Part shown: piece after piece, positions 17,745-26,212 of the stretch
How positions within the stretch are numbered: position 1 is the first letter of the stretch
Layout: each line of letters opens with the position of its first letter
Made by a program: the position numbers and the translations under genes
The notes under the pieces: generated by a model
Database searches by the model: none
Seen by the model: the letters and a program-made list of their open reading frames with translations, nothing else
What the model was told of the DNA's origin: nothing
Assembly (NCBI GenBank): GCA_011050085.1
Contig: DRGL01000074.1
Location: 1 to 64,000 of the forward strand
Source: Pricia antarctica
GTDB lineage: Bacteria; Bacteroidota; Bacteroidia; Flavobacteriales; Flavobacteriaceae
Reading direction: 5' to 3'
DNA: 64,000 bases

Positions 17745-18707
17745 ATGAAAGGAAAACTATTCTTCATATCGTTTTTTTTGCTGACCTGCGCCTGTGCAGG
17801 GCAAGCCTGTAGCGATACGCTCGAAGTATCCAGAAAGTACAAGACCATCCTGATCTTTCCCGAGGATATTTCGGAAAGTATCATCGGGAACGATTTTGGG
17901 TTTATAGCGGACCTGCCCAAGGCCAAGGGTGGCAAATTCAACGGAAGGATCCTGAAGCTCTACTATGACGAGCTGGCGACCGAAACCGAAAATTTCACCA
18001 ACCATACCGTCATTACCGAAACGGGCAACGTATACGACTTCATCCTAAAGCTGACCGAGCGCCCCAAAAAGCTCACATGGTATATCCGACCGCAGAAGGC
18101 CATTACGAACATCGATGGAAATCCAAGGTCAAACGATCCGCAAAGTCGGGTGGTCGACTCGAGCGACGTAAGAGATAACCAGGTTGTACGGAACGAAGAA
18201 CCGATTCCGAAACCCAATGGCCCTCAAGATAATTCCATCAAAAGGGCCACCAAAGAGCTCTACAAATCCGACCCTTTGGAATATTACCGTCTCCGGTGTT
18301 ATTATATGCAGTTCGACAAGGCCAAAATAGGTAGATATTTCGGGAGGACCGACAACGTGTTCCTATGGCTCAAAGGGGTCTATTTCAACGAGGACGAACT
18401 TTATTTTCAGTATAGGGTCGAGAACGGGGAAGGCCTCGATCTGGACATCAATTTCATCAAGCACCAAATAGCGACCAACTATAAAAATAGCAGTAGTAAC
18501 CAAAAATTGAAACTGGAACCGGTATTTGTTTTCAAACGGCCCCGGACCGTGGCCGGTAAAAGCTCGAACCATTTTGTGGTAGTCTTTAAAAAATTCGCAC
18601 TGGACGAAAAGAAGGAAGTGGTCGTGGAACTGGACGAGGAATCCGGTAACCGCAACCTTTCACTGATTATCGGATATGAGATCATCAACAACCCCATACA
18701 CTTTTGA
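17745..18707 (+). CDS. traN: TraN, VirB9-like outer-membrane-complex protein (DUF4138)
   Basis: This 320-residue protein has a signal peptide ending near CAGQACS; a lipoprotein cleavage is possible. The DUF4138 core follows: TILIFPEDISESIIGNDFGFI, then GRILKLYYDE and ETGNVYDFILKLTERP. A C-terminal beta-rich half carries YFQYRVENGEGLDLDI and VFKRPRTVAGKSSNHFVVVFKKFAL. VirB9-type TraN forms the outer-membrane core complex with TraO and TraM. It is packed 4 nt after traM and 4 nt before traO. Confidence 0.85.
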   Translation: MKGKLFFISFFLLTCACAGQACSDTLEVSRKYKTILIFPEDISESIIGNDFGFIADLPKAKGGKFNGRILKLYYDELATETENFTNHTVITETGNVYDFILKLTERPKKLTWYIRPQKAITNIDGNPRSNDPQSRVVDSSDVRDNQVVRNEEPIPKPNGPQDNSIKRATKELYKSDPLEYYRLRCYYMQFDKAKIGRYFGRTDNVFLWLKGVYFNEDELYFQYRVENGEGLDLDINFIKHQIATNYKNSSSNQKLKLEPVFVFKRPRTVAGKSSNHFVVVFKKFALDEKKEVVVELDEESGNRNLSLIIGYEIINNPIHF

Positions 18708-18711
18708 GCAT

Positions 18712-19251
18712 ATGAAAATCACGACACTGTTTTTATCGCTATTTACGATATGTATGTCACATGCCCAAAACGGCAATTACGCTTCCTCCGTGGGTCTGAG
18801 CGGCGGATACGCGGAGGACGGTTTCGGGATAATGGCCACCTACAACTACCACCTGAGCCGTGACCGCTATGCACAATTGAGCGTATTCGCCGCCGTTGCC
18901 GAGGACAAGGGCTCCTTCGATATTCCCTATAACATCTTTACCGTACAGCCCGGATATTTTTTCAAGGTTTTGGAGCAAAAGAACTTTAAGAAATGGGCCG
19001 TAAATCTCGGAGGTGGGGCAATCATCGGATACGAGGTAATCAATAATGGCAAAAGTCTGCTGGATACCGGTGCGATAATAGACGCAAAAAGCCAGTTCAT
19101 CTATGGAGGATTTTTGGGACTTGAGGGTGAACTGACCCTTAGTAATAATTTCTCCCTGTTGCTAAAGGCGAACGAATTTTATCATATCAACAGCGACATA
19201 GGAAATTTCTATCCTTATGCCGGACTTGGGTTACGCTACTTTCTATTCTAA
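18712..19251 (+). CDS. traO: TraO, conjugation outer-membrane protein
   Basis: The ATG at 18712 gives a 179-residue protein with a signal peptide (MKITTLFLSLFTICMSHAQ). A longer frame from 18676 would overlap traN and lose the signal, so it is rejected. The body is a run of amphipathic beta strands rich in glycine and aromatic residues, ending GNFYPYAGLGLRYFLF with a C-terminal phenylalanine, the pattern of a small beta-barrel. This fits TraO of the tra operon. Confidence 0.82.
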   Translation: MKITTLFLSLFTICMSHAQNGNYASSVGLSGGYAEDGFGIMATYNYHLSRDRYAQLSVFAAVAEDKGSFDIPYNIFTVQPGYFFKVLEQKNFKKWAVNLGGGAIIGYEVINNGKSLLDTGAIIDAKSQFIYGGFLGLEGELTLSNNFSLLLKANEFYHINSDIGNFYPYAGLGLRYFLF

Positions 19252-19262
19252 ATCAACTGAAA

Positions 19263-22200
19263 ATGAAAAGAATATATACTCCGACCAAGGTCGCCATGGG
19301 AATTCTGGCCCTTATTTCAATATGTATCATCGCGTGTAGCAAAGATTTTGAGGACGTAATCCTCGATGATTTCGATTTCAGCTTTTCGGAGGAACATCCG
19401 GATGGCAGCTTTGTTTTTGAAAAGGCAAGAACCGTTTTCACCTTGGTGCCGGAAAAGGAAATTTCCACGGTGGATTACTTCATGCAGTTCTCGTCCGAAG
19501 AAAAAATGGGATATTTTCTGTCCATGGAAGGCGATACCATTAATGAAAGGGATACCCTGAACATAAGTGAAAGAACATGGGCATACAACTACGTGGCCAT
19601 AGATACGGGCGCGCATAAAATCAAGTTCACGGCATGGGACTCCAACGCCAGGACAAAAGAACTGGAACTTCTTTACAGGGCCGAATATGCCAGCTTCAGC
19701 TTTCTGCTCAATAAGGGGGTCGACGAATTTATAATCAATTCAAAAAATCCCGTAAACATTACCCTATTACGGGACAAGGAAACCGAAGGGCCGGCGGGCA
19801 AGGGAAATTTCGAGGTGAGCTATCAGATCGAGAACGGAACGGGCAAACTTTATTTAGGGGATTCCATTTACGATGCCGGTAGACCTTTCGAATTGCCAAA
19901 GGGCATTTCCGAACTTAAATACCTTCCTGAAAATCTGGGCGAACATAGGCTTACGGTAAAGGCGCAAGCGCCCGATGGGGCAATTTTGACCCAAGAATTA
20001 ATCCTTACCGTACTAGATTTGGATTTTAGTATCAATGCAACAGCTTCATCAACAAAAGTCGAGCTGGACACCAATCTGGCCATCGCCATAGACTTGCGGA
20101 CCGAGGACGAGGAATCGGATGTGTCCTATGAAATATCACATGCTTTCGCTTCTTCCAGTGAGGGAAGCGGCACTGTCAGGGACCATAATGGTGGCGTGAT
20201 GGAACCAGGCCAATTTCGCGCTATAGTTCCCGCTGCATATAATTATACCTTCACCAGCACGGAACTGGGAAAACGCAAAATTTATTTTGACCTGCGAGAT
20301 TCCAATGGACAGATCAAAAGAGATAGTATCGAGGTAGAGGTCGCCAATATACCCTTCACTTTTTCCGGGAATTCCGAAAGCAATTCGGTATTCAAAGAGG
20401 AGAAAACGCAATTCAATTTTAACCTCAGATCAAAAGGGAACACGGAGAATATTGAATACATTTTGACCTATGAAATTTTGGAAGGTAACGGACTAATTAC
20501 CGATGGGAATGACAAAACGTTGCAGAACTCAACGGAATACCCCGTAGAACTGGGCAATTTTTCTTTCTTCTACTATCCCGAAAGCGTAGGCTCACATCAA
20601 ATTTCTTTTTCGGTGGTCGATAACTATGGACAAGAGGTCGAACCGGTCGTTATCGATGTCGAAACTAAGCTGAACGATTTTACCGTTATGCTCACTCCTT
20701 CCAAAACCACTGAATTCGTCAATATCCCCGTGAATATGATCATCGATATCGATGAAATACCAGAAGGTGCGGACGATAGTTATGAGGCATTTTATTCCTC
20801 CGTAGGGAACAGTTCGTTACGGGTAAACGGCACCGAGTACGGTCCGGGAGATAAATTTTCATTACGGCCAAATACAAACAACGTAGTCTATACCGGTTCC
20901 GAAGCCGGTCAACATGATATCGTGCTTAGCGTAGAATCAAGTGCCGACGTCACACATACGGCAAATATTTCCATTGGGTATGACCAAGTAGACTTTTCAT
21001 TTACCGGGGGAAGCCAAAAAACCGATATCTCCGTTGGTGAATTCACTTCTTTGAACTTCAATATTTCCCAAACAGTAGGGTCATCGGATTATAGTATGAG
21101 GTTTACATCGAACGGTAATGCAAAAATAAAAAACGAGAACGGCACCTTAGTCAGTGCGGGCAACATCTATGACGTGCCCAGGGGCAATTTTAATTGGAGC
21201 CTAGAGGGCACCGATGAAACGGATGTCTCCATGACATTTTACGTGCTGAACGATACCGGTCTTGAAAAAACAGTGGCTCTCTTGATAGGCGTAACTGCAA
21301 AAGATTACAACTTCACTGCCACTGCATCCCAATCACAAGCCGATACCGGTGAGGCCGTTCCCATAAACTTCAATATAACGGAAGCGGGCATCGGAGGTGA
21401 TTCGTATGTGATGTATTTCTCCTCCGGAAATTCCAACGGAAGTTTTGAATATAACGGCGCCACTTATTCTGCAGGACAGAGCTTTAGTGTTCCAGTAAGT
21501 TCCTTCCAAGGTCGTTATATTGGTAGCTCCGCCTCTAGTCACAACGTACAGTTCACGACGCGGTCATCTTCGGGCGTTGAGAAAACCAATCCTGTATCTA
21601 TAGCGGTAACACCGAAAGATTATGATTTTATGGCCAATGCCACCCAATCCCAAGCCGATACCGGGGAAAGCGTCGCCATCAACTTCAATATTAACGAACT
21701 GGGAACTGGCGGGGATACGTATACCCTTAATTTTTCATCCGGTTCCAATGGAACCTTGGAATATGGTGGTAGAACATATACGCCCGGAATAGCATTTAGC
21801 GTACCCATTGGTACTTTTCAGGGGCAGTACACCGGCACCTCATCCTCAAGACACGATTTGGTTTTTACGGCACAGTCATCTTCAGGGGTTGAAAAGACAA
21901 ACACCGTTGCTATAGAAATCACACCGAAGGACTATAACTTTACCGCCACCGCTACTCAATCTCAGGCCGATACCGGCCAACCGGTTCCGATTAACTTCAA
22001 TGTTACCGAACTTGGCCTTGGAGGTGATACTTATGAAATGTCATATTCATCCGGTGGTTCGAATGGTAGTTTTCAATATCAAGGTACCACTTATGCGGCA
22101 GGCGAAAGTTTTGGCGTTATCGTAGGTTCCTTCCAAGGGGATTATATAGGCTTATTGTCTTCCAACCATAGTGTGAACTTCACTATTCGTTCGTCATCCG

Positions 22201-23243
22201 ATGTACAAAAAACGAACGCCGTATCCATAGACGTGACCCCAAAGGATTATGAATTTACCGCCAACGCGACGAGTTCACAGGCGAATACTGGGGAAACCGT
22301 AGACATCAATTTTAACCTCAATGAATTAGGTACTGGGGGAGATAGCTATATCATGGTCTATTCTTCCGGAGGATCGAACGGTGCTTTTGAATTTCAAGGA
22401 AGGATATATACACCCGGAGAACAATTTTCGGTCCCGGTCGGAACTTTTTTCGGAAAATATACGGGTACGTCGGAATCAAATCACAATATTGAATTCACGG
22501 TTCGTTCCTCTTCCCAAGTCGAAAAATCCTCTGACATTACTATTCGTTACGATAAATATGAAGAACTGTTCGGTCTTACAACCAGTCCTTCGTTTGTGGA
22601 TAAAGAAGAAGGTCGACCATTTCCAATAGGAGTGGTTACCAATGCCCCTGCTGGTCATGACGCTTCAGTCACTTATGAACTTACATTTAGCTTTAGCGAA
22701 AGCAGGGCGGGTTATGTATCTTATAATAACCAAATTTATAACGAAGGCGAGCTTATTCCTTTAATATACGGATCAAAATCGTTAGAGTTTACAGCCAAGA
22801 CCGATGAGAGCTTCACGATAGATTTTCGGGTGGAAAATTCCACTGGAATTTCACAAACTGCAAGCGAATCGATTACTATGCTGAAGAAGCCAAAAATCGC
22901 CGCAAAAGGAGAAAAACATAATATCGACTGTGGTGGGTTCAACGGTTGCGACTATACGGTGCGAATATACACCTGCTTCGATGTCAACTGCTCAGAAGCC
23001 TATAATGGGGCCAGTTTACAACAGGTTGAAATTAGGATATACAACAGAGAGGATAAGAGATGGGATACTAAGTTATTCAATTACAACGATGCTCAAGGGT
23101 CTGGTGTCAATCGTTATTTTGAACTTGAGGAACAACCAAGCGAAGGGAAGCTAAAATATCTAGATCAGCCTTATGAAGTGCGGGTCAGGGATACCAATGA
23201 CCAGTGGAGCAAGGCGATTACCGGGAACATAATAAGGGTTTAA
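19263..23243 (+). CDS. Giant multi-module TraQ-like lipoprotein (DUF3872-like repeats)
   Basis: The protein has 1326 residues and a lipobox (SICIIAC) near residue 20, so it should be an outer-membrane-anchored lipoprotein. After it come about eleven modules of roughly 100 residues, each with a beta-sandwich pattern: an opening F/Y-x-F strand, a Y..G...F..P block and a closing H.....F strand. Modules 7 to 10 are nearly identical, each opening with a KDY-F block and SQADTG- or SQANTG-like sequence. The final 120 residues are cysteine-containing (CGGFNGC, CFDVNC) and unlike the modules. From its place after traO it corresponds to TraQ, which I recall as a single short module. Expansion suggests a long surface stalk, perhaps for donor-recipient contact; that is inference. 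No frame lesion is seen. Confidence 0.75.
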   Translation: MKRIYTPTKVAMGILALISICIIACSKDFEDVILDDFDFSFSEEHPDGSFVFEKARTVFTLVPEKEISTVDYFMQFSSEEKMGYFLSMEGDTINERDTLNISERTWAYNYVAIDTGAHKIKFTAWDSNARTKELELLYRAEYASFSFLLNKGVDEFIINSKNPVNITLLRDKETEGPAGKGNFEVSYQIENGTGKLYLGDSIYDAGRPFELPKGISELKYLPENLGEHRLTVKAQAPDGAILTQELILTVLDLDFSINATASSTKVELDTNLAIAIDLRTEDEESDVSYEISHAFASSSEGSGTVRDHNGGVMEPGQFRAIVPAAYNYTFTSTELGKRKIYFDLRDSNGQIKRDSIEVEVANIPFTFSGNSESNSVFKEEKTQFNFNLRSKGNTENIEYILTYEILEGNGLITDGNDKTLQNSTEYPVELGNFSFFYYPESVGSHQISFSVVDNYGQEVEPVVIDVETKLNDFTVMLTPSKTTEFVNIPVNMIIDIDEIPEGADDSYEAFYSSVGNSSLRVNGTEYGPGDKFSLRPNTNNVVYTGSEAGQHDIVLSVESSADVTHTANISIGYDQVDFSFTGGSQKTDISVGEFTSLNFNISQTVGSSDYSMRFTSNGNAKIKNENGTLVSAGNIYDVPRGNFNWSLEGTDETDVSMTFYVLNDTGLEKTVALLIGVTAKDYNFTATASQSQADTGEAVPINFNITEAGIGGDSYVMYFSSGNSNGSFEYNGATYSAGQSFSVPVSSFQGRYIGSSASSHNVQFTTRSSSGVEKTNPVSIAVTPKDYDFMANATQSQADTGESVAINFNINELGTGGDTYTLNFSSGSNGTLEYGGRTYTPGIAFSVPIGTFQGQYTGTSSSRHDLVFTAQSSSGVEKTNTVAIEITPKDYNFTATATQSQADTGQPVPINFNVTELGLGGDTYEMSYSSGGSNGSFQYQGTTYAAGESFGVIVGSFQGDYIGLLSSNHSVNFTIRSSSDVQKTNAVSIDVTPKDYEFTANATSSQANTGETVDINFNLNELGTGGDSYIMVYSSGGSNGAFEFQGRIYTPGEQFSVPVGTFFGKYTGTSESNHNIEFTVRSSSQVEKSSDITIRYDKYEELFGLTTSPSFVDKEEGRPFPIGVVTNAPAGHDASVTYELTFSFSESRAGYVSYNNQIYNEGELIPLIYGSKSLEFTAKTDESFTIDFRVENSTGISQTASESITMLKKPKIAAKGEKHNIDCGGFNGCDYTVRIYTCFDVNCSEAYNGASLQQVEIRIYNREDKRWDTKLFNYNDAQGSGVNRYFELEEQPSEGKLKYLDQPYEVRVRDTNDQWSKAITGNIIRV
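21290..22550 (+). repeat. Four near-identical ~310-bp tandem coding repeats
   Basis: Within the TraQ-like gene, modules starting near 21300, 21616, 21931 and 22243 share long stretches at DNA level, such as the segments encoding TQSQADTG and INFN. The high identity compared with the diverged modules 1-6 points to recent duplication and a potential for copy-number change. Confidence 0.7.
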
Positions 23244-23264
23244 TTTTCACACAAATGATTGTCA

Positions 23265-23750
23265 TCAACCCTTTTTGTAGGTAATAGTTACAACTACATC
23301 TTCACCTCCTAGGTTATCACTAGTTTCGATTTCAAGTCTGGATTTGGTAAGTTGGATTATGCGCATTTCATTTCTGTTATCGAACTTTATTATAGAATTG
23401 TCTTCAAGACGGTAGTTGTCTTCCTCTATTGTAGAAAAAGGGTCTTGATCATCGCATGCCAAACCATTTTCATTAATCGAATAGCTTCCACCACTTTCCG
23501 ACCCCATTTCCGTGAAAAAGGTCAGGTTATCTTTTAAACATTGTCTTATTTCTTGGGTATTGAATAAATCGATATTTACCGTTCCGTCGCCGTCAATGTC
23601 GATAGCTTTATCGCTCATGATTGCCTCATACTTCCATTGGCCCAATAAGGCCTCCGCCCTATCCGATTCCGTAACTTTATCATCATCTTTATTGCATGCG
23701 GTGAAAATGAAAAGAATCGGGATTAGAAAAAATCTTGTTTTAAATATCAT
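23265..23750 (-). CDS. Small lipocalin-like lipoprotein
   Basis: This 161-residue protein has a lipobox (FIFTAC) at about residue 19. A 140-residue beta-rich domain follows, opening LLGQWKYEAIMSD and containing QCLKDNLTFF, GSYSINENG and MRIIQLTKSRLEIET, the usual layout of Bacteroidetes lipocalin-like surface lipoproteins. The internal IDIDGDGTVNID stretch resembles a calcium-binding loop. It is convergent with the TraQ-like gene and may be an element passenger or a chromosomal gene at the junction. Function is unknown. Confidence 0.7.
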   Translation of the reverse strand: MIFKTRFFLIPILFIFTACNKDDDKVTESDRAEALLGQWKYEAIMSDKAIDIDGDGTVNIDLFNTQEIRQCLKDNLTFFTEMGSESGGSYSINENGLACDDQDPFSTIEEDNYRLEDNSIIKFDNRNEMRIIQLTKSRLEIETSDNLGGEDVVVTITYKKG

Positions 23751-24237
23751 TTGACTTGAATTATAGTTGGTTTATAGTAGTTTATAAAGACAAACTTATC
23801 TATTTAAACAGAAAATTACCTTGATAATTGTGTGTTGGCAGAATAAATGCAGGGATTGCTTTTTCCGCCTTCTTATCTAATTAAACGTTTTGGCGAAAAT
23901 TAAAAAACTGGCGACTTAAAGCTGGCGGGGGCAGGTCGCCTGCTAGGGAAATTTCAGAGTAACCGGTTTTTCAGTTTCTATATGAAAATGGGTAAATCAA
24001 ATTACACTAATAACAAAGGCTGAGGCCAATTTATTCCGGGAAAACTAAATTCATAACAATAGCAAGATGGGGTGTAGCGGAATATTCCATTCCAAAAATA
24101 CATTCATTTGGAATACAATCCTCCGATATTATTTGAATTAATTCAATACTCTTATCCTCCAACTTATGCGTATATATTTCCCATAAAAATTTGATAATAC
24201 GGCACAGCATGATTACTCGTCACCGCTTGTTATACAA
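23751..24237. other. Junction region between conjugative element and sugar-use locus
   Basis: About 490 bp with no convincing large gene; a 59-codon minus-strand ORF lies at 24031-24210. I see no tRNA, integrase or direct repeat that would mark an attachment site, although the change from transfer genes to the metabolic locus falls here or at 23265. Confidence 0.5.
24031..24210 (-). CDS. Possible small protein or gene remnant
   Basis: A 59-codon ORF starts MLCRIIKFLWEIYTHKLEDK and ends LAIVMNLVFPE. The residue mix looks protein-like (amphipathic, three cysteines), but there is no recognisable domain and no neighbour in the same operon. It could be a remnant of a gene truncated at the element boundary. 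Confidence 0.25.
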   Translation of the reverse strand: MLCRIIKFLWEIYTHKLEDKSIELIQIISEDCIPNECIFGMEYSATPHLAIVMNLVFPE

Positions 24238-26169
24238 TTAATAGTGCCACCGTACAAATGCTTCCATGGCCGCATAGCGCGCCAAGCCCAACGTATCATA
24301 AAAGTCTGCAGTTTCTTTGTTTCTATCTTCGGCCCGTTGCCAAAATTCACGGCTATCGGAACCTTGAAAAACTACCCCGTCCTTTTGAGACTGGTGTTTG
24401 AATATACCACGTCGTTTTTCTAGTACCTGATCGGGACCCATCGGTACGGCCATCTCGATTTCATCGATACCCCATTCCTGCCAGGCACCTCGATACAGCC
24501 AGACCCAACAATCTTTCATGAAGGGTTTTGATTTCAATCGCCGTACGGCTTCGAAAATGGCATCGAGACAGACTTTATGTGTACCGTGCGGATCGGCCAA
24601 ATCTCCTGCCGCATATATCTGATGTGGCTTTATTACTTCTATGAGCGCCATTGTCAATTCTATATCCTCCTCTCCTACCGGGTTTTTCTCGATCTTTCCC
24701 GTTTCGTAAAAAGGAAGGTTCATAAAATGGATCTGTTCGTCTTGCAGGCCAACAAAATAACTGGTCGCCCGCGCCTCCCCCTTTCGGATCAATCCCTTGA
24801 TATAGCGGACTTCGGGAATATCGATTTCGCTGGCTTTTTTGTTTTTTAGGAATTTCAACGCTTTAGTATAAATTTTTTCCGCCTCTTTACTTTCGATACC
24901 GAACCGGTCATTGTAATCGACTACAAAATTTGCGAAACGAAGGGCCTCGTCATCGGCCACGGCAATATTTCCGGAAGTCTGATAAGCAACGTGTACCTCA
25001 TTGCCCTGCTCGTGCAATCGCTTAAAAGTGCCGCCCATACTAATGATGTCATCATCGGGATGGGGACTAAAGATCAAGACCCTTTTCTTGGCCGGTTGTG
25101 CCCGTTCCGGCCTTTTGCTGTCGTCGGCGTTCGGTTTTCCGCCCGGCCAACCGGAAATCGTATTTTGTAGCTTATTGAATATTTCGATATTGATGTCGTA
25201 AGCCGGGCCGGAATCGGCCAAAAGATCGCTCATGCCGTGTTCGATATAATCGGCATCGGTCAGCATCAAAATGGGTTTTTTCACATGAAGTGCCAACCCC
25301 AAAACGGCCTTGCGGGTCATATCTTCCGTCCATTCCACTTTTTCCACCAACCAAGGTGTGTTGATGCGGGTCAATTTTCGGGAAGCCTCTTTGTCGACTA
25401 CGAAAACTGCGTTGTTATGCTCCTGCAAAAAAGAGGCCGGTACTTTATTGGTTACCTCGCCGCCTTCAACGGAAGCTCTAATTATATTCGATTTGCCTTC
25501 GCCCCATGCCATCAGGATGACCCTTTTCGCCTCCATGATTTTTTTGATTCCCAAGGTAATGGCCGTTCTGGGGGTGTTGTTCAAACCTGAAAAATCCTTG
25601 CTGGCGGCTACCCTGGTTATATGGTCCAAGGCTACCAGTCTTGTTCTCGAATTCTGTAATGAGCCAGATTCGTTGAAACCGATATGTCCGTTACCACCGA
25701 TTCCGAGGATCTGAAGGTCAAGACCACCTACTGCCTTGATTTTGGCCTCATAGTCATCGCAATAGCCTGAAATTTTCTTTTTGGGAAGCGTACCATCGGG
25801 TATGTTGTAGTTCTCGGGCAGAATATCGACATGGTCGAACAACAACTCTTTCATAAACCGGACGTAGCTGTGGATGGAATCTGGTTCCATGGGATAATAC
25901 TCGTCCAAATTAAAAGTGATAACGTTCTTAAAACTCAACCCATCCTCCCTGTGCATACGTACCAATTGGGCGTAAAGGCCTTTGGGTGTGGAACCGGTAG
26001 CAAGGCCCAATACACATGACTCCTTCGTTATTTGTTTTGCCTTGATCAAATCGGCTATTTCACTCGCTACCGACTTGGACGCCGCGGATGAATCCTCAAA
26101 AATCACGGTGTCGATATTTTCAAACCTTTTTTCGAAACCTGTGGCTTTGTCAATTTTACTTTTTAACAT
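24238..26169 (-). CDS. nagB: Glucosamine-6-phosphate deaminase fused to PIG-L/LmbE deacetylase
   Basis: The protein has 643 residues. Residues 1-300 are a NagB-type deaminase: GLATGSTPKGLY at about 55, FNLDEYYPM near 90 and GIGGNGHIGFNESGS near 160. It would convert glucosamine-6-phosphate to fructose-6-phosphate and ammonia. Residues about 365-640 are a PIG-L/LmbE domain with the zinc-binding HPDDD motif (FSPHPDDDIISMGG) and a later DPHGTHK motif, a family that deacetylates N-acetyl sugars. The fusion is common in Bacteroidetes and would couple removal of acetate and ammonia from an amino sugar. It is the last gene of the 30125-24238 operon. The exact phosphorylated substrate is inferred. 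Confidence 0.9.
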   Translation of the reverse strand: MLKSKIDKATGFEKRFENIDTVIFEDSSAASKSVASEIADLIKAKQITKESCVLGLATGSTPKGLYAQLVRMHREDGLSFKNVITFNLDEYYPMEPDSIHSYVRFMKELLFDHVDILPENYNIPDGTLPKKKISGYCDDYEAKIKAVGGLDLQILGIGGNGHIGFNESGSLQNSRTRLVALDHITRVAASKDFSGLNNTPRTAITLGIKKIMEAKRVILMAWGEGKSNIIRASVEGGEVTNKVPASFLQEHNNAVFVVDKEASRKLTRINTPWLVEKVEWTEDMTRKAVLGLALHVKKPILMLTDADYIEHGMSDLLADSGPAYDINIEIFNKLQNTISGWPGGKPNADDSKRPERAQPAKKRVLIFSPHPDDDIISMGGTFKRLHEQGNEVHVAYQTSGNIAVADDEALRFANFVVDYNDRFGIESKEAEKIYTKALKFLKNKKASEIDIPEVRYIKGLIRKGEARATSYFVGLQDEQIHFMNLPFYETGKIEKNPVGEEDIELTMALIEVIKPHQIYAAGDLADPHGTHKVCLDAIFEAVRRLKSKPFMKDCWVWLYRGAWQEWGIDEIEMAVPMGPDQVLEKRRGIFKHQSQKDGVVFQGSDSREFWQRAEDRNKETADFYDTLGLARYAAMEAFVRWHY

Positions 26170-26212
26170 CTTGATACGTATTTATTTTGGGTTGAATTAT
26201 ATGAGTTGTACA

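Noticed and set aside
18676-18711. Longer N-terminus for TraO
   Set aside because: It overlaps the traN end and places the signal peptide away from the N-terminus; the ATG at 18712 is better.
23926-23935. GGGGGCAG near the element junction as a regulator half-site
   Set aside because: It is a single copy within a GC-rich stretch, without a second site at 22 bp and far from any gene start in the regulon.
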